From: 1-14-0-10-45-29 sp964532715
GTDB taxonomy: Archaea > Micrarchaeota > Micrarchaeia > Anstonellales > Anstonellaceae
DNA: 7,755 nucleotides
Direction of reading: 5' to 3'
Assembly: GCA_964532715.1 (NCBI GenBank)
Contig: CAZHIX010000046.1
Coordinates: forward strand, 1 to 7,755
This document shows positions 1 to 6,236 of the stretch, in pieces. Within the stretch, counting starts at the first letter, position 1; every line of letters starts with the position of its first letter. Position numbers and translations under genes: made by a program. The notes beneath the pieces are model-generated. The model saw only the letters and a program-made list of their open reading frames with translations. It searched no databases and had not been told where the DNA came from.

Positions 1-112
1 CACCTACACATATAAGTAGAGATTTGATAGTTCGCAATCTAGAGATAGCATCATTTGCATTATACACCCGACCAAATGGTTTGGATAATTTCAAACGCAA
101 TGAGCTGTCCAT
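1..112 (-). CDS. GTP-dependent dephospho-CoA kinase (DUF359), N-terminal fragment cut by window edge
   Basis: An ATG at 112-110 on the minus strand opens a frame that stays open to the window edge (37 full codons, one spare base). The fragment has KLSKPFGRVY at residues 8-17 and LLICVG at 32-37. This matches my memory of the start of the archaeal DUF359 family: a basic helix leading to KPxGxxY, a short helical stretch, then a beta strand ending VGD, where the next codon should give Asp. The family was shown in Thermococcus kodakarensis to phosphorylate dephospho-CoA with GTP, the last step of archaeal CoA synthesis. The start lies 10 nt behind the stop of the upstream surface-protein gene, with a weak AGGT at 124-121 (8-nt spacer), so co-transcription is likely. 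Only the N-terminus is visible, without catalytic residues, so the name rests on short motifs. Confidence 0.68.
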   Translation of the reverse strand, partial: MDSSLRLKLSKPFGRVYNANDAISRLRTIKSLLICVG

Positions 113-122
113 TTGCAAAAAC

Positions 123-1628
123 CTACTGAGGTAGTGATGGTGGTTTTGGAGGAGTGTCTTTTTTTGGAATTGAGTCAAGACTATTTGCACTGGAGGAGCT
201 TGTACTTGACTGAGTATTAGTCTCATCTGTTTTTTTCCATACAGTTACTTGTTCTTTTTGGGCACTTGGAGGTTTTTTGTTGTTATAGTACCAATAACCA
301 ACCACGGCTAATGCAATTATAGTTGCAATTACTATTGGCACAAATGCCCAATCCAAACGAATTGGTTGGGCTGAAACATCTAAATCATCGGGAATTTTTT
401 CAGAAGAAGGAATATCAAAACCCGAACTTTGCTCATTTTGTATTACAAACAAATCGGAGCTACTTGCACTATTGGAAGATGCATCCATTGCATAAATAGA
501 ATAACGCACAGATGCCTGATCTGCAAATGTAGGTATAATTCCCTCGTAAATATTGTAGCCGACAGAATACATAGGAAGTCGTTTTTGCTCATCTTGCGAA
601 TCGGTATATATTATTACAATAGAGGCATTCTCGCCACCAAGACCACTTGCATATTCTCCAGGATCTTTTATAGTTGCACGAACCAAAAGATTTCCATCAG
701 TATGAATATTTGCGACGATATCACTTATTATTGGGGGGCTTAAGTCAAATACAATAGTGGCAACATCACTTCGTGATGCGTCAACTTGTTGAGTTTTTTT
801 GTATTTATCGTATAATGCATAAACGATTAAATCTTTTGAAGTGAGATTTTCAAAATTAGCCCAACCGCTTTGATTAGTTTGTATGGTTTGACTACCAATA
901 TTAACTTGAGCAGAAATTGGATTTGCTAAATCGTCTATAGTATTCACAGCCAAATTGAAAAGTTCAAGAGTTATATTGACGCTCAAATCTCTACCAGACA
1001 CAACAAGCGTTGTTGGTTGAGCTAAATCTGCGTATTGAGCAATAGCAGTATGAGTCCCGGATTCAAGGACTGCATATGCAACTCCGTTTTTTGAAGTAGT
1101 TGTGCTTCGTTGACCTATAGAGATTGGAATATTTGCAAGTGGATTTGAATTTTTATCTCTGACAAAAAATCTTATTTCATATACCGGGAGGACTATGGTT
1201 TGCTCAACTTTTCCATTGATTGCGCTAAAAGTTCTCTGAACAAGTTCTGTTCCGTATTTTACACGAACTATATATGTTTTATCCGTATCTTCTGGGTCGT
1301 ACTCTAAATTAGTAAGCGTAAATGAAACTCGCCCTTGTTCGTTTGTAGATAAAGTTTTTGTAGTGGCTTTGCCACGTGCACGAGTTATTTCCCAAGTTAT
1401 ATTTACAAGTGCTCCTTGAACAGTGCGCCCTTTTTCATCAAGAACGCGAATAGTTACTTGTTCTACATAACCACCACTATCATCGTCAGTGTTCCACTTA
1501 ATTGGATCTATTGCAGGCTCGTTAGTCCAAGGAACGCAGTTTGAGGAATTCTCATCGCAATCATCACAAAATGAAATTGAGCACAACGCCAATAGCACAA
1601 AAGATAAAACAAATATTTTATTGTCCAT
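123..1628 (-). CDS. Secreted, C-terminally membrane-anchored Ig-like/carboxypeptidase-regulatory-like surface protein
   Basis: This 501-residue protein has a Sec-type signal peptide (about 1-21: Lys4, hydrophobic 5-18, then SISFC). A Cys-rich acidic segment follows (Cys21, Cys24, Cys31). Next come four beta-sandwich-like units: about 55-146 (invasin/Ig-like, VQGALVNITW near 70-79), 150-222 (NPLANIPISI, typical of carboxypeptidase-regulatory-like folds), 224-296 (a similar unit with GWANFENLTS at 255-264), and 298-398 (ending YSIYAMDASSNS, as in Fn3/Ig repeats). One membrane helix at about 427-447 is followed by NNKK and a roughly 50-residue Ser/Thr/Pro-rich tail, which the positive-inside rule places in the cytoplasm. 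Six N-x-S/T sequons (Asn27, 76, 218, 252, 261, 334) would suit surface glycosylation. I see no enzymatic motif. It could be an S-layer-associated, adhesive or envelope-scaffold protein. The ATG lies 25 nt from a TATA box, suggesting a leaderless message. Confidence 0.85.
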   Translation of the reverse strand: MDNKIFVLSFVLLALCSISFCDDCDENSSNCVPWTNEPAIDPIKWNTDDDSGGYVEQVTIRVLDEKGRTVQGALVNITWEITRARGKATTKTLSTNEQGRVSFTLTNLEYDPEDTDKTYIVRVKYGTELVQRTFSAINGKVEQTIVLPVYEIRFFVRDKNSNPLANIPISIGQRSTTTSKNGVAYAVLESGTHTAIAQYADLAQPTTLVVSGRDLSVNITLELFNLAVNTIDDLANPISAQVNIGSQTIQTNQSGWANFENLTSKDLIVYALYDKYKKTQQVDASRSDVATIVFDLSPPIISDIVANIHTDGNLLVRATIKDPGEYASGLGGENASIVIIYTDSQDEQKRLPMYSVGYNIYEGIIPTFADQASVRYSIYAMDASSNSASSSDLFVIQNEQSSGFDIPSSEKIPDDLDVSAQPIRLDWAFVPIVIATIIALAVVGYWYYNNKKPPSAQKEQVTVWKKTDETNTQSSTSSSSANSLDSIPKKDTPPKPPSLPQ

Positions 1629-1648
1629 GCCACTATGACTGGATTAAG

Positions 1649-1657
1649 TTTTAAATT
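1649..1657 (-). promoter_or_regulatory. TATA box of the surface-protein gene (leaderless promoter)
   Basis: The minus strand reads AATTTAAAAC here. The element is centred about 25 nt upstream of the ATG at 1628, the normal distance from an archaeal TATA box to the transcription start. Transcription would therefore start at or next to the A of the ATG. No Shine-Dalgarno match is seen between the box and the ATG, which agrees with a leaderless message. The purine-containing AAGA just upstream could serve as the TFB-recognition element. Confidence 0.55.
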
Positions 1658-1707
1658 CTTAACTTAAGTTGGAAAAATAAGTAACGTGCTTCAAAAAGCA
1701 TATTGGT

Positions 1708-1724
1708 AAAAAATGAGCTAAAAA
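1708..1724 (-). terminator. T-tract terminator behind 5S rRNA
   Basis: On the minus strand, T5 (1724-1720) and T6 (1713-1708) are separated by AGCTCA, 33-49 nt downstream of the 5S 3' end. Archaeal RNA polymerase terminates on such T-runs without needing a stem-loop. The tracts sit before the TATA box of the next gene and would separate the 5S transcript from it. Confidence 0.5.
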
Positions 1725-1756
1725 TGAGAGCAATAGCTAAGCCATCAAATATTAAG

Positions 1757-1871
1757 TGTCAGCAGCAATCGACCTTCCCGCGAGATCGCAGTATCGGTTC
1801 AATCGTGCACAAGATTAACTGCCGAGTTCGAGATGGGTTCGGGTTTTGCCTCGCACCTATGACCGCTGACA
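1757..1871 (-). rRNA. 5S ribosomal RNA
   Basis: The minus strand carries the 5S core: an ACCCGAACCCAUCUCGAACU-type loop-B/helix-III segment followed by CGGCAGUUAA (about 1842-1813). The hallmark GGUCAUAG near the 5' end and GAUACUGC/UCUCGCGGGAA later in the molecule are also present. The ends pair as helix I: UGUCAGCGGU at the 5' end against GCUGCUGACA at the 3' end, about ten pairs including G-U pairs. This sets the ends at about 1871 and 1757, giving 115 nt, slightly short of the usual 120. It stands alone with its own TATA box 25 nt upstream and T-tracts downstream. No 16S or 23S sequence lies in the window, so it is not in a classical rRNA operon here. Isolated 5S genes are known in several archaeal lineages. 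Confidence 0.93.
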
Positions 1872-1891
1872 TCATATATATTGTGGGATTG

Positions 1892-1900
1892 TATTTAAAA
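1892..1900 (-). promoter_or_regulatory. TATA box of the 5S rRNA gene
   Basis: The minus strand reads TTTTAAATA, close to the archaeal consensus TTTAAATA. It is centred about 25 nt upstream of the inferred 5S 5' end at 1871. Position and sequence agree with a dedicated 5S promoter, independent of the ABC cassette further upstream. Confidence 0.7.
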
Positions 1901-1962
1901 AGCAATACGACAGCTAGACGAGGTTGCGAAATACAAAATACATCATTGAGTAGATAACAGAG

Positions 1963-2108
1963 ATTATACATCAGGAGTATACGTCATCGTTTAATGCAAT
2001 AATGTGTCATGAATTATGTTATTACATCAGAGATATATGCCAGCGCCTACTAATCCCAGAACAAAACGATTCTGAGTACGAAATTATACATCAAAGATAT
2101 ATCAGCGC
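1963..2108. repeat. Three degenerate interspersed repeats in the spacer upstream of 5S
   Basis: Three copies of an ATTATACATCA-RGATATAT-CAGCGC-like unit occur. Copy 1 (1963-1989) starts ATTATACATCA and then diverges. Copy 2 (2020-2046) has ACATCAGAGATATATG followed by CCAGCGC. Copy 3 (2083-2108) has the same ATTATACATCA as copy 1, then AAGATATATCAGCGC. Copies 2 and 3 differ over ACATCA...CAGCGC by one substitution and a 2-nt gap. The ACATCA cores start at 1968, 2024 and 2088, so the period is 56-64 nt. A small stem with CAGAA (2057-2061) pairing TTCTG (2070-2074) lies between copies 2 and 3. No open frame of note covers them. Function unknown: tandem decay of a duplicated element, protein-binding sites, or part of an unannotated RNA. 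Confidence 0.5.
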
Positions 2109-2148
2109 ATTGCAATACAACAAATAATGAAAGACCACAATAGTGCAA

Positions 2149-3390
2149 TCACTCGTATCTTAAAGCCTCAATCGGATCAAGTGATGATGCTTGTTTTGCA
2201 GGTAAAACACCAGCAATTATTCCAAGACAGAAACTAAAGGCAATAGCACCAAGCGCAAGTTGTAAACTTATAATTGCATTAAAACCGACAAGAAATACGA
2301 CTATAGATAAAAGCCATGCCAAAAATAGACCGATAAGACCGCCAAGTGCACCGATAAGACCGCTTTCAATTACAAACAACAAGAGCACAGAAAGGTCACT
2401 TGCCCCAATTGCTTTTAGAGTGCCTATTTCTCTAGTTCGCTCAAGCACAGACATGTACATAGTGTTTGTTACAACAACTCCACCGACAACGATTGAGATT
2501 GAAGATATAAAACCCAAAAACAAAGAAAGCATAGATGTTATTTGTTCCATCTGTTCCATCATTGAGTCCACAGTAATTACTTCAAAATCCTTATTATCAA
2601 CACGCATTCCACGAGATGATGCAAGATCGGATTCTACTCTTTGTGCAACTTCAGTTACATTAAATCCATCAGATACTACAAACACTATACCTTGAACTTC
2701 CTTATCTGCGATTTGGTCTTTAGCTAACATTACAAGTGAATCATAAGTCATCATTATTGAATTATCTACGTCTTCTCCTTCAAACGAGCCTTGTTTTTTT
2801 AATATTCCCACGACTCTAAATGGTTTTTTTTCATCTCCAAAATACATGACAGAATTTATAGTGGCTTTCTCACCAAACACATCATTTGCAATAGAGTTGC
2901 CAATGATTATTGCATTTTTGTCATTTTCGTATAGCTGGCGTCCAGTCTCTACTTCTAATTGACCAGAAAACATTTTGAAATAAAGCTCTGGATTGATACC
3001 CATGGTAGAGATTTTTGTTGTATCTTTTTTGTATTGAATTTGAATTGGCAAATATACATAGGCAGTCGTATCTTCAACGCCTATGACTTTATTTATAGTT
3101 TGAAGGTCTGATTCATACAGACGACCCACGCTTGGACTTGAAGAAGGTGGACCAGAACCACCGAATTGAGAAGATAAACTTCCGGGTATTACCATTACAT
3201 TATTTGAACCGAATTTTGAGAGCATTTCATCAAAATAAGCATAAAGACCTTCAGAAAGTGAAATTAATGCAACTATTGCAGCAACACCGATAACGATTCC
3301 AAGTATAGTAAGCATTGTTCGCAATTTATTGTGAAGAAGTGAACGAGAAGAATACATTACCATTCCAGATATTTGTTCTACATCAACCAT
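2149..3390 (-). CDS. MacB/FtsX-type ABC transporter permease, second copy
   Basis: This 413-residue permease has the MacB layout: TM1 at about 26-46, an extracytoplasmic domain at about 50-280 (MacB_PCD-like), then TM2 (285-309), TM3 (332-366) and TM4 (375-398). Hallmarks are FGSNNVMVIPG at 60-70, EIGTLKAIGA at 321-330, and the C-terminal coupling segment PAKQASSLDPIEALR at 397-411. A Ser/Pro/Gly-rich loop covers 71-88. The length is typical of a stand-alone permease without a fused ATPase. The ATG follows directly on the stop codon of the first permease (zero gap). GAGG at 3403-3400 lies 9 nt before it as a plausible ribosome site, so the two are translationally coupled or at least co-transcribed. 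It is clearly paralogous to the first copy and probably forms a heterodimer with it. The usual VGGVGVxNTM at TM2 reads VGGVVVTNTM (302-311), replacing a conserved Gly. Substrate unknown. Confidence 0.93.
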   Translation of the reverse strand: MVDVEQISGMVMYSSRSLLHNKLRTMLTILGIVIGVAAIVALISLSEGLYAYFDEMLSKFGSNNVMVIPGSLSSQFGGSGPPSSSPSVGRLYESDLQTINKVIGVEDTTAYVYLPIQIQYKKDTTKISTMGINPELYFKMFSGQLEVETGRQLYENDKNAIIIGNSIANDVFGEKATINSVMYFGDEKKPFRVVGILKKQGSFEGEDVDNSIMMTYDSLVMLAKDQIADKEVQGIVFVVSDGFNVTEVAQRVESDLASSRGMRVDNKDFEVITVDSMMEQMEQITSMLSLFLGFISSISIVVGGVVVTNTMYMSVLERTREIGTLKAIGASDLSVLLLFVIESGLIGALGGLIGLFLAWLLSIVVFLVGFNAIISLQLALGAIAFSFCLGIIAGVLPAKQASSLDPIEALRYE

Positions 3391-4605
3391 TTAGTCCGCC
3401 CTCATAGCCACAACTGGCGATAGTTTTGACGCACTAAGCGCAGGAAAAAACCCAGAAATCATTGAAACACAAACACTAAATAACATTGCAAATAGTGCCA
3501 CAGGTAAAGTAATTATAGCAGTAAAATCAAATAGCGCAACAATTAGAGTAATCACAAATGAAAGTAATAGGCCTATTAATCCGCCCATTAAACCAATGAT
3601 TGCACTTTCAGTGAGTATGAGTAATAGTACATCTGTGCTTGTTGCACCTATTGCTTTTAGAGTGCCTATTTCTTTTGTTTTTTCAAGAACAGATACAAAC
3701 ATAGTATTTGCAACACCAACTCCACCGACAACTAAAGACACGCCAATTATGAATCCCAATATACCAGTAAGAAATCCAAGAAGCTGATCCACTTGATCCA
3801 AAATATAATCTGCAGTTACTAGTGTGAAATCCGGATCGTCTTCTTTTACACCACGTGATGAAGCTAAATTGTATTTGACTTGTTGGGTGACTGAATCAAA
3901 ATCATAAGATTGTGAAACAGTAAACGTGATAGAGTTTACTTCGTTATCTGCAAGCGATTTAGATGCTAGTTCTCTTACGTCGTCAAATGGCATGATTAGA
4001 TTTGATTTCCCACTTGAGGAGTCAAGTATACCTACAACTCTAACTTTTGTTCGCTGTGGACCAACATAAAAAAAAGAACCCACAGACATCGGCTGTTCAA
4101 ATATTTCAGTAGATGCAAAATTTGAACCAATCACAGCAACATGTTTATCAGCATCTGTAAGAAAACGCCCCTCAGATATTTTTATTTCTCCACGTACTTT
4201 TTCATATTCTGAAGGTTCTACCCCGCTTAGGGATAGAGTAATGTTCTGTTTTTTGTAAAAAAGAGACGTGCGAAAAGAAACTGATTTAGTTATGTCTTGA
4301 ACGCCTATGACACGCTCTATTCTAGAAATGTCTTTTTCAAAAAGTCGCCCAGACGTGGGTCGCATATACCCGCCCCCGGAAATTCCAGATATTGAATCTG
4401 GACCACCTGGAACCACGACCACAGTTCTTGCACCAAATTCAGATAGTTGATCATTTATACTCGCATAAAGACCATCACTAATTGACATCAAAGTTACAAC
4501 TGATGCGACGCCTATCACTATCCCAAGCACCGTAAGATACGCTCTTAAACGACGATGAGATAATGAGCGCAGGGAATAAGAAAATAAATCCCATAAATTC
4601 GCCAC
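3391..4605 (-). CDS. MacB/FtsX-type ABC transporter permease, first copy (GTG start)
   Basis: This 404-residue permease has TM1 (about 22-42), an external domain (about 46-270) and a C-terminal block of TM2 (274-298), TM3 (324-357) and TM4 (365-388). Family motifs are FGARTVVVVPG at 57-67, VGGVGVANTM at 293-302, EIGTLKAIGA at 312-321, and PALSASKLSPVVAMR at 388-402, the last probably contacting the ATPase. A Gly/Ser-rich loop lies at 67-87. The start is GTG at 4605-4603. GGGGGT at 4616-4611, five bases upstream, is a reasonable Shine-Dalgarno element, and the paralogue's alignment supports this N-terminus. The gap to the preceding Ig-repeat gene is 18 nt, and the stop abuts the next ATG. MacB-type permeases have only four TMs and use a mechanotransmission cycle rather than a channel, moving or extracting substrates at the outer membrane face. 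That mechanism is known for the family and inferred here. Confidence 0.93.
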   Translation of the reverse strand: MANLWDLFSYSLRSLSHRRLRAYLTVLGIVIGVASVVTLMSISDGLYASINDQLSEFGARTVVVVPGGPDSISGISGGGYMRPTSGRLFEKDISRIERVIGVQDITKSVSFRTSLFYKKQNITLSLSGVEPSEYEKVRGEIKISEGRFLTDADKHVAVIGSNFASTEIFEQPMSVGSFFYVGPQRTKVRVVGILDSSSGKSNLIMPFDDVRELASKSLADNEVNSITFTVSQSYDFDSVTQQVKYNLASSRGVKEDDPDFTLVTADYILDQVDQLLGFLTGILGFIIGVSLVVGGVGVANTMFVSVLEKTKEIGTLKAIGATSTDVLLLILTESAIIGLMGGLIGLLLSFVITLIVALFDFTAIITLPVALFAMLFSVCVSMISGFFPALSASKLSPVVAMRAD

Positions 4606-4623
4606 GCACTACCCCCAAATCAA

Positions 4624-6210
4624 TTATTTCTTTTTTTGTGCATCGTGTTTTTGTCTACAGAAAAACCAGTAGAACAAAAACAGAAGTATCACAACAACTA
4701 CAACCGGCAAAAAGATTGAGCTAAGACCCGAAGAATCTTCTGAGCCATTAGAAGTTATTCTTAAATTTAGTGTGTGAACTTTTTGCACGTCTCGGTTGTA
4801 GTTGTCTTTGAATTTAGTAGTCACGTTTATTGGATAATCCCCAGCTACGACATTTTTTACATGCACTTTGTATTGAACGGTGCTAAAATCATCTTCAACA
4901 AGACCACCAATGAATTGCTCGTTTTGAGCTTCTTGAAGTTCAAGTAAATCTCCACCTTCAAGACCGACTATTAGAGCTTTTATAGGCGAAGTTCCTATGT
5001 TTGAAACAAGAACAGATAATGTATGATCAGCACTTGAAATAATTGGTGCAGGTTTGGACGATATAAAGACTTGCACATCCACAAGACCTTCAAGATTTAT
5101 TCCGATTGGTGCAAGCTCATCGGTTATTTGCTCCCCGTTTGAATTTTTTGCACGGATCACAAAAAATTGGCGATAGAAACCTGAGTCTAAATCATTTACT
5201 CCTGCATCTAGAGTTATCGTTTTACTCTCAAAAGGTGCAATATCTCCAACAAAGACAAAATTTGTCCCCAAAGAGGTGAGAACTTGTGTTGATGGTGCAG
5301 ATGAACCAAGAGATGCAAGATCAGAAACCGAAGCAACACCAACACGAACATCATATGCTTTCTCATCACCATTGTTTTCAACATTTAGTACAATTTCAAC
5401 TTCTTTTCCAGGAATAAAGTGTTGATTGTGCGCAAGAGCTATATCAATATTTGGACTTGTGCGTTTAACCTCAAGTCTTAGTTTTGCTTCAGAGCTAAGC
5501 TCTGTTCCAGATTCATCAAAATAAGTGATTGTGATTGGAATTGAATATGCTCCAGAAATAACATTTGACGCTAAAGTTATACCGAGTTTGAATTCTTTTG
5601 ATTCGCCTTTTGCGATACTTCCAACAAATTGTGGATTTGGACCAGTTTGCAAAAATTGAGAGGAATTTACAGATATACGTGCATCCCTTGCATTCCCACC
5701 ACTATTGCTCAAGTTGACATTAACTTCAAAATCACCAGTAGTCATTACAGTTTTATTTGAGGATACCATGGAGAAAGTTGCAGGATTTGATACTGTGATT
5801 GGAACATAAACATTTTTGTAAAATGTTCCAGAAGCATTTAGCCAAGATAATTTTATTGATAGTGAATATACACCTGCATTTGCATTTTGAGGAACTGTAA
5901 ATGAAAGTGCGACTGAACCAGATGTTCCAGATTTGTAATCACCTAAAAATTTACTTGAGCTTGAAACTATCCCCCCTGTTCCAGAAGCTTCTGCATTGAC
6001 CGATTGAATATCGTGCGAATCAGTATTTGCTATATTCATACTTACAATACCTTGTGAACCCGGTCTTACAACGGAGGGAATAACAGAAGTATTTGACACA
6101 GACAAATCTGCAAAAGAGAAAACAGATAAACACAGCAAAGTTACTAACACAGTGCAAAATATCTTTGCATTAAATGTACAGTTGTTTTTTGTGTAATTTA
6201 CATTTAACAT
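4624..6210 (-). CDS. Signal-peptide, membrane-anchored protein with four COG1361-like Ig repeats
   Basis: I place the start at the ATG at 6210 (528 residues). An in-frame ATG at 6222 also exists, but a GGTGAT Shine-Dalgarno element at 6220-6215 lies inside that extension, 4 nt before the inner ATG. Residue numbers here count from the outer ATG (532). A signal peptide runs to about Ala38 (VFSFA). Four repeats follow at about 40-145, 148-253, 258-375 and 382-490. Each shows an N-x-G-type turn (ANTDS, SNSGG, ENNGD, SNIGT), an FxG strand (KFLGDY, QFVGSI, VFVGDI, QFIGGL) and a G-x-Y strand (GVYSL, GAYSI, GFYRQ, GDYPI). This is the S-layer-associated COG1361/NEW3/CARDB pattern. One TM helix (503-521) is followed by a short basic tail. 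Seven N-glycosylation sequons are present. Its place between ATPase and permeases makes it a probable external partner or client of the transporter; there is no catalytic motif. Confidence 0.88.
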   Translation of the reverse strand: MLNVNYTKNNCTFNAKIFCTVLVTLLCLSVFSFADLSVSNTSVIPSVVRPGSQGIVSMNIANTDSHDIQSVNAEASGTGGIVSSSSKFLGDYKSGTSGSVALSFTVPQNANAGVYSLSIKLSWLNASGTFYKNVYVPITVSNPATFSMVSSNKTVMTTGDFEVNVNLSNSGGNARDARISVNSSQFLQTGPNPQFVGSIAKGESKEFKLGITLASNVISGAYSIPITITYFDESGTELSSEAKLRLEVKRTSPNIDIALAHNQHFIPGKEVEIVLNVENNGDEKAYDVRVGVASVSDLASLGSSAPSTQVLTSLGTNFVFVGDIAPFESKTITLDAGVNDLDSGFYRQFFVIRAKNSNGEQITDELAPIGINLEGLVDVQVFISSKPAPIISSADHTLSVLVSNIGTSPIKALIVGLEGGDLLELQEAQNEQFIGGLVEDDFSTVQYKVHVKNVVAGDYPINVTTKFKDNYNRDVQKVHTLNLRITSNGSEDSSGLSSIFLPVVVVVILLFLFYWFFCRQKHDAQKKK

Positions 6211-6214
6211 ACAT

Positions 6215-6220
6215 ATCACC
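6215..6220 (-). promoter_or_regulatory. Shine-Dalgarno element that decides the start of the Ig-repeat gene
   Basis: GGTGAT on the minus strand is fully complementary to the AUCACC at the 3' end of archaeal 16S rRNA. It lies 4 nt before the ATG at 6210 and overlaps the codons that follow the outer ATG at 6222. The outer ATG has no comparable site, so the inner ATG is preferred. Confidence 0.65.
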
Positions 6221-6236
6221 ATTCAACATAGAATTA

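Larger units (their letters stand above)
1872..2148. other. Gene-free spacer between permease 2 and 5S rRNA
   Basis: No convincing coding frame, tRNA or mobile element is seen in these 277 bp. They hold the 5S TATA box at the low end and the three degenerate repeats in the middle. The cassette's 3' end follows at the high end, with only weak T-richness (TCTTTCATTATTTG) behind the permease stop and no strong T-run or stem-loop. The local G+C rises around 2040-2060 relative to the flanks. Confidence 0.6.

Noticed and set aside
3..134. Plus-strand open frame at the left edge, ending at a TAG at 132-134, which could be read as the 3' end of a convergent gene.
   Set aside because: It lacks recognisable motifs and overlaps the minus-strand frame that shows DUF359-like motifs with a proper start. 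It also overlaps the end of the surface-protein gene. The minus-strand reading explains the DNA better.
429..743. Plus-strand 104-codon frame inside the surface-protein gene, and similar frames inside the permeases and ATPase.
   Set aside because: They are antisense to well-supported genes with signal peptides, TMs or catalytic motifs, and show only the skewed Ile/Cys/Ser composition of antisense frames.
1703..1971. Overlapping open frames on both strands across the 5S region.
   Set aside because: They run through the highly structured 5S rRNA sequence and show no protein family character.
1940..2000. Possible C/D-box guide RNA on the minus strand (CGATGA, then CTGATG, then AATGATGT).
   Set aside because: A CGATGA-9-nt-CUGA half-unit exists, but no D box follows the second UGAUG-like string at normal spacing. 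The C box also has a mismatch. Not enough to call an RNA gene.
1963..2108. CRISPR array or transposon ends as an explanation for the repeats.
   Set aside because: There are only three imperfect units with unequal spacing, no uniform repeat, no terminal inverted repeats and no transposase or cas gene nearby.
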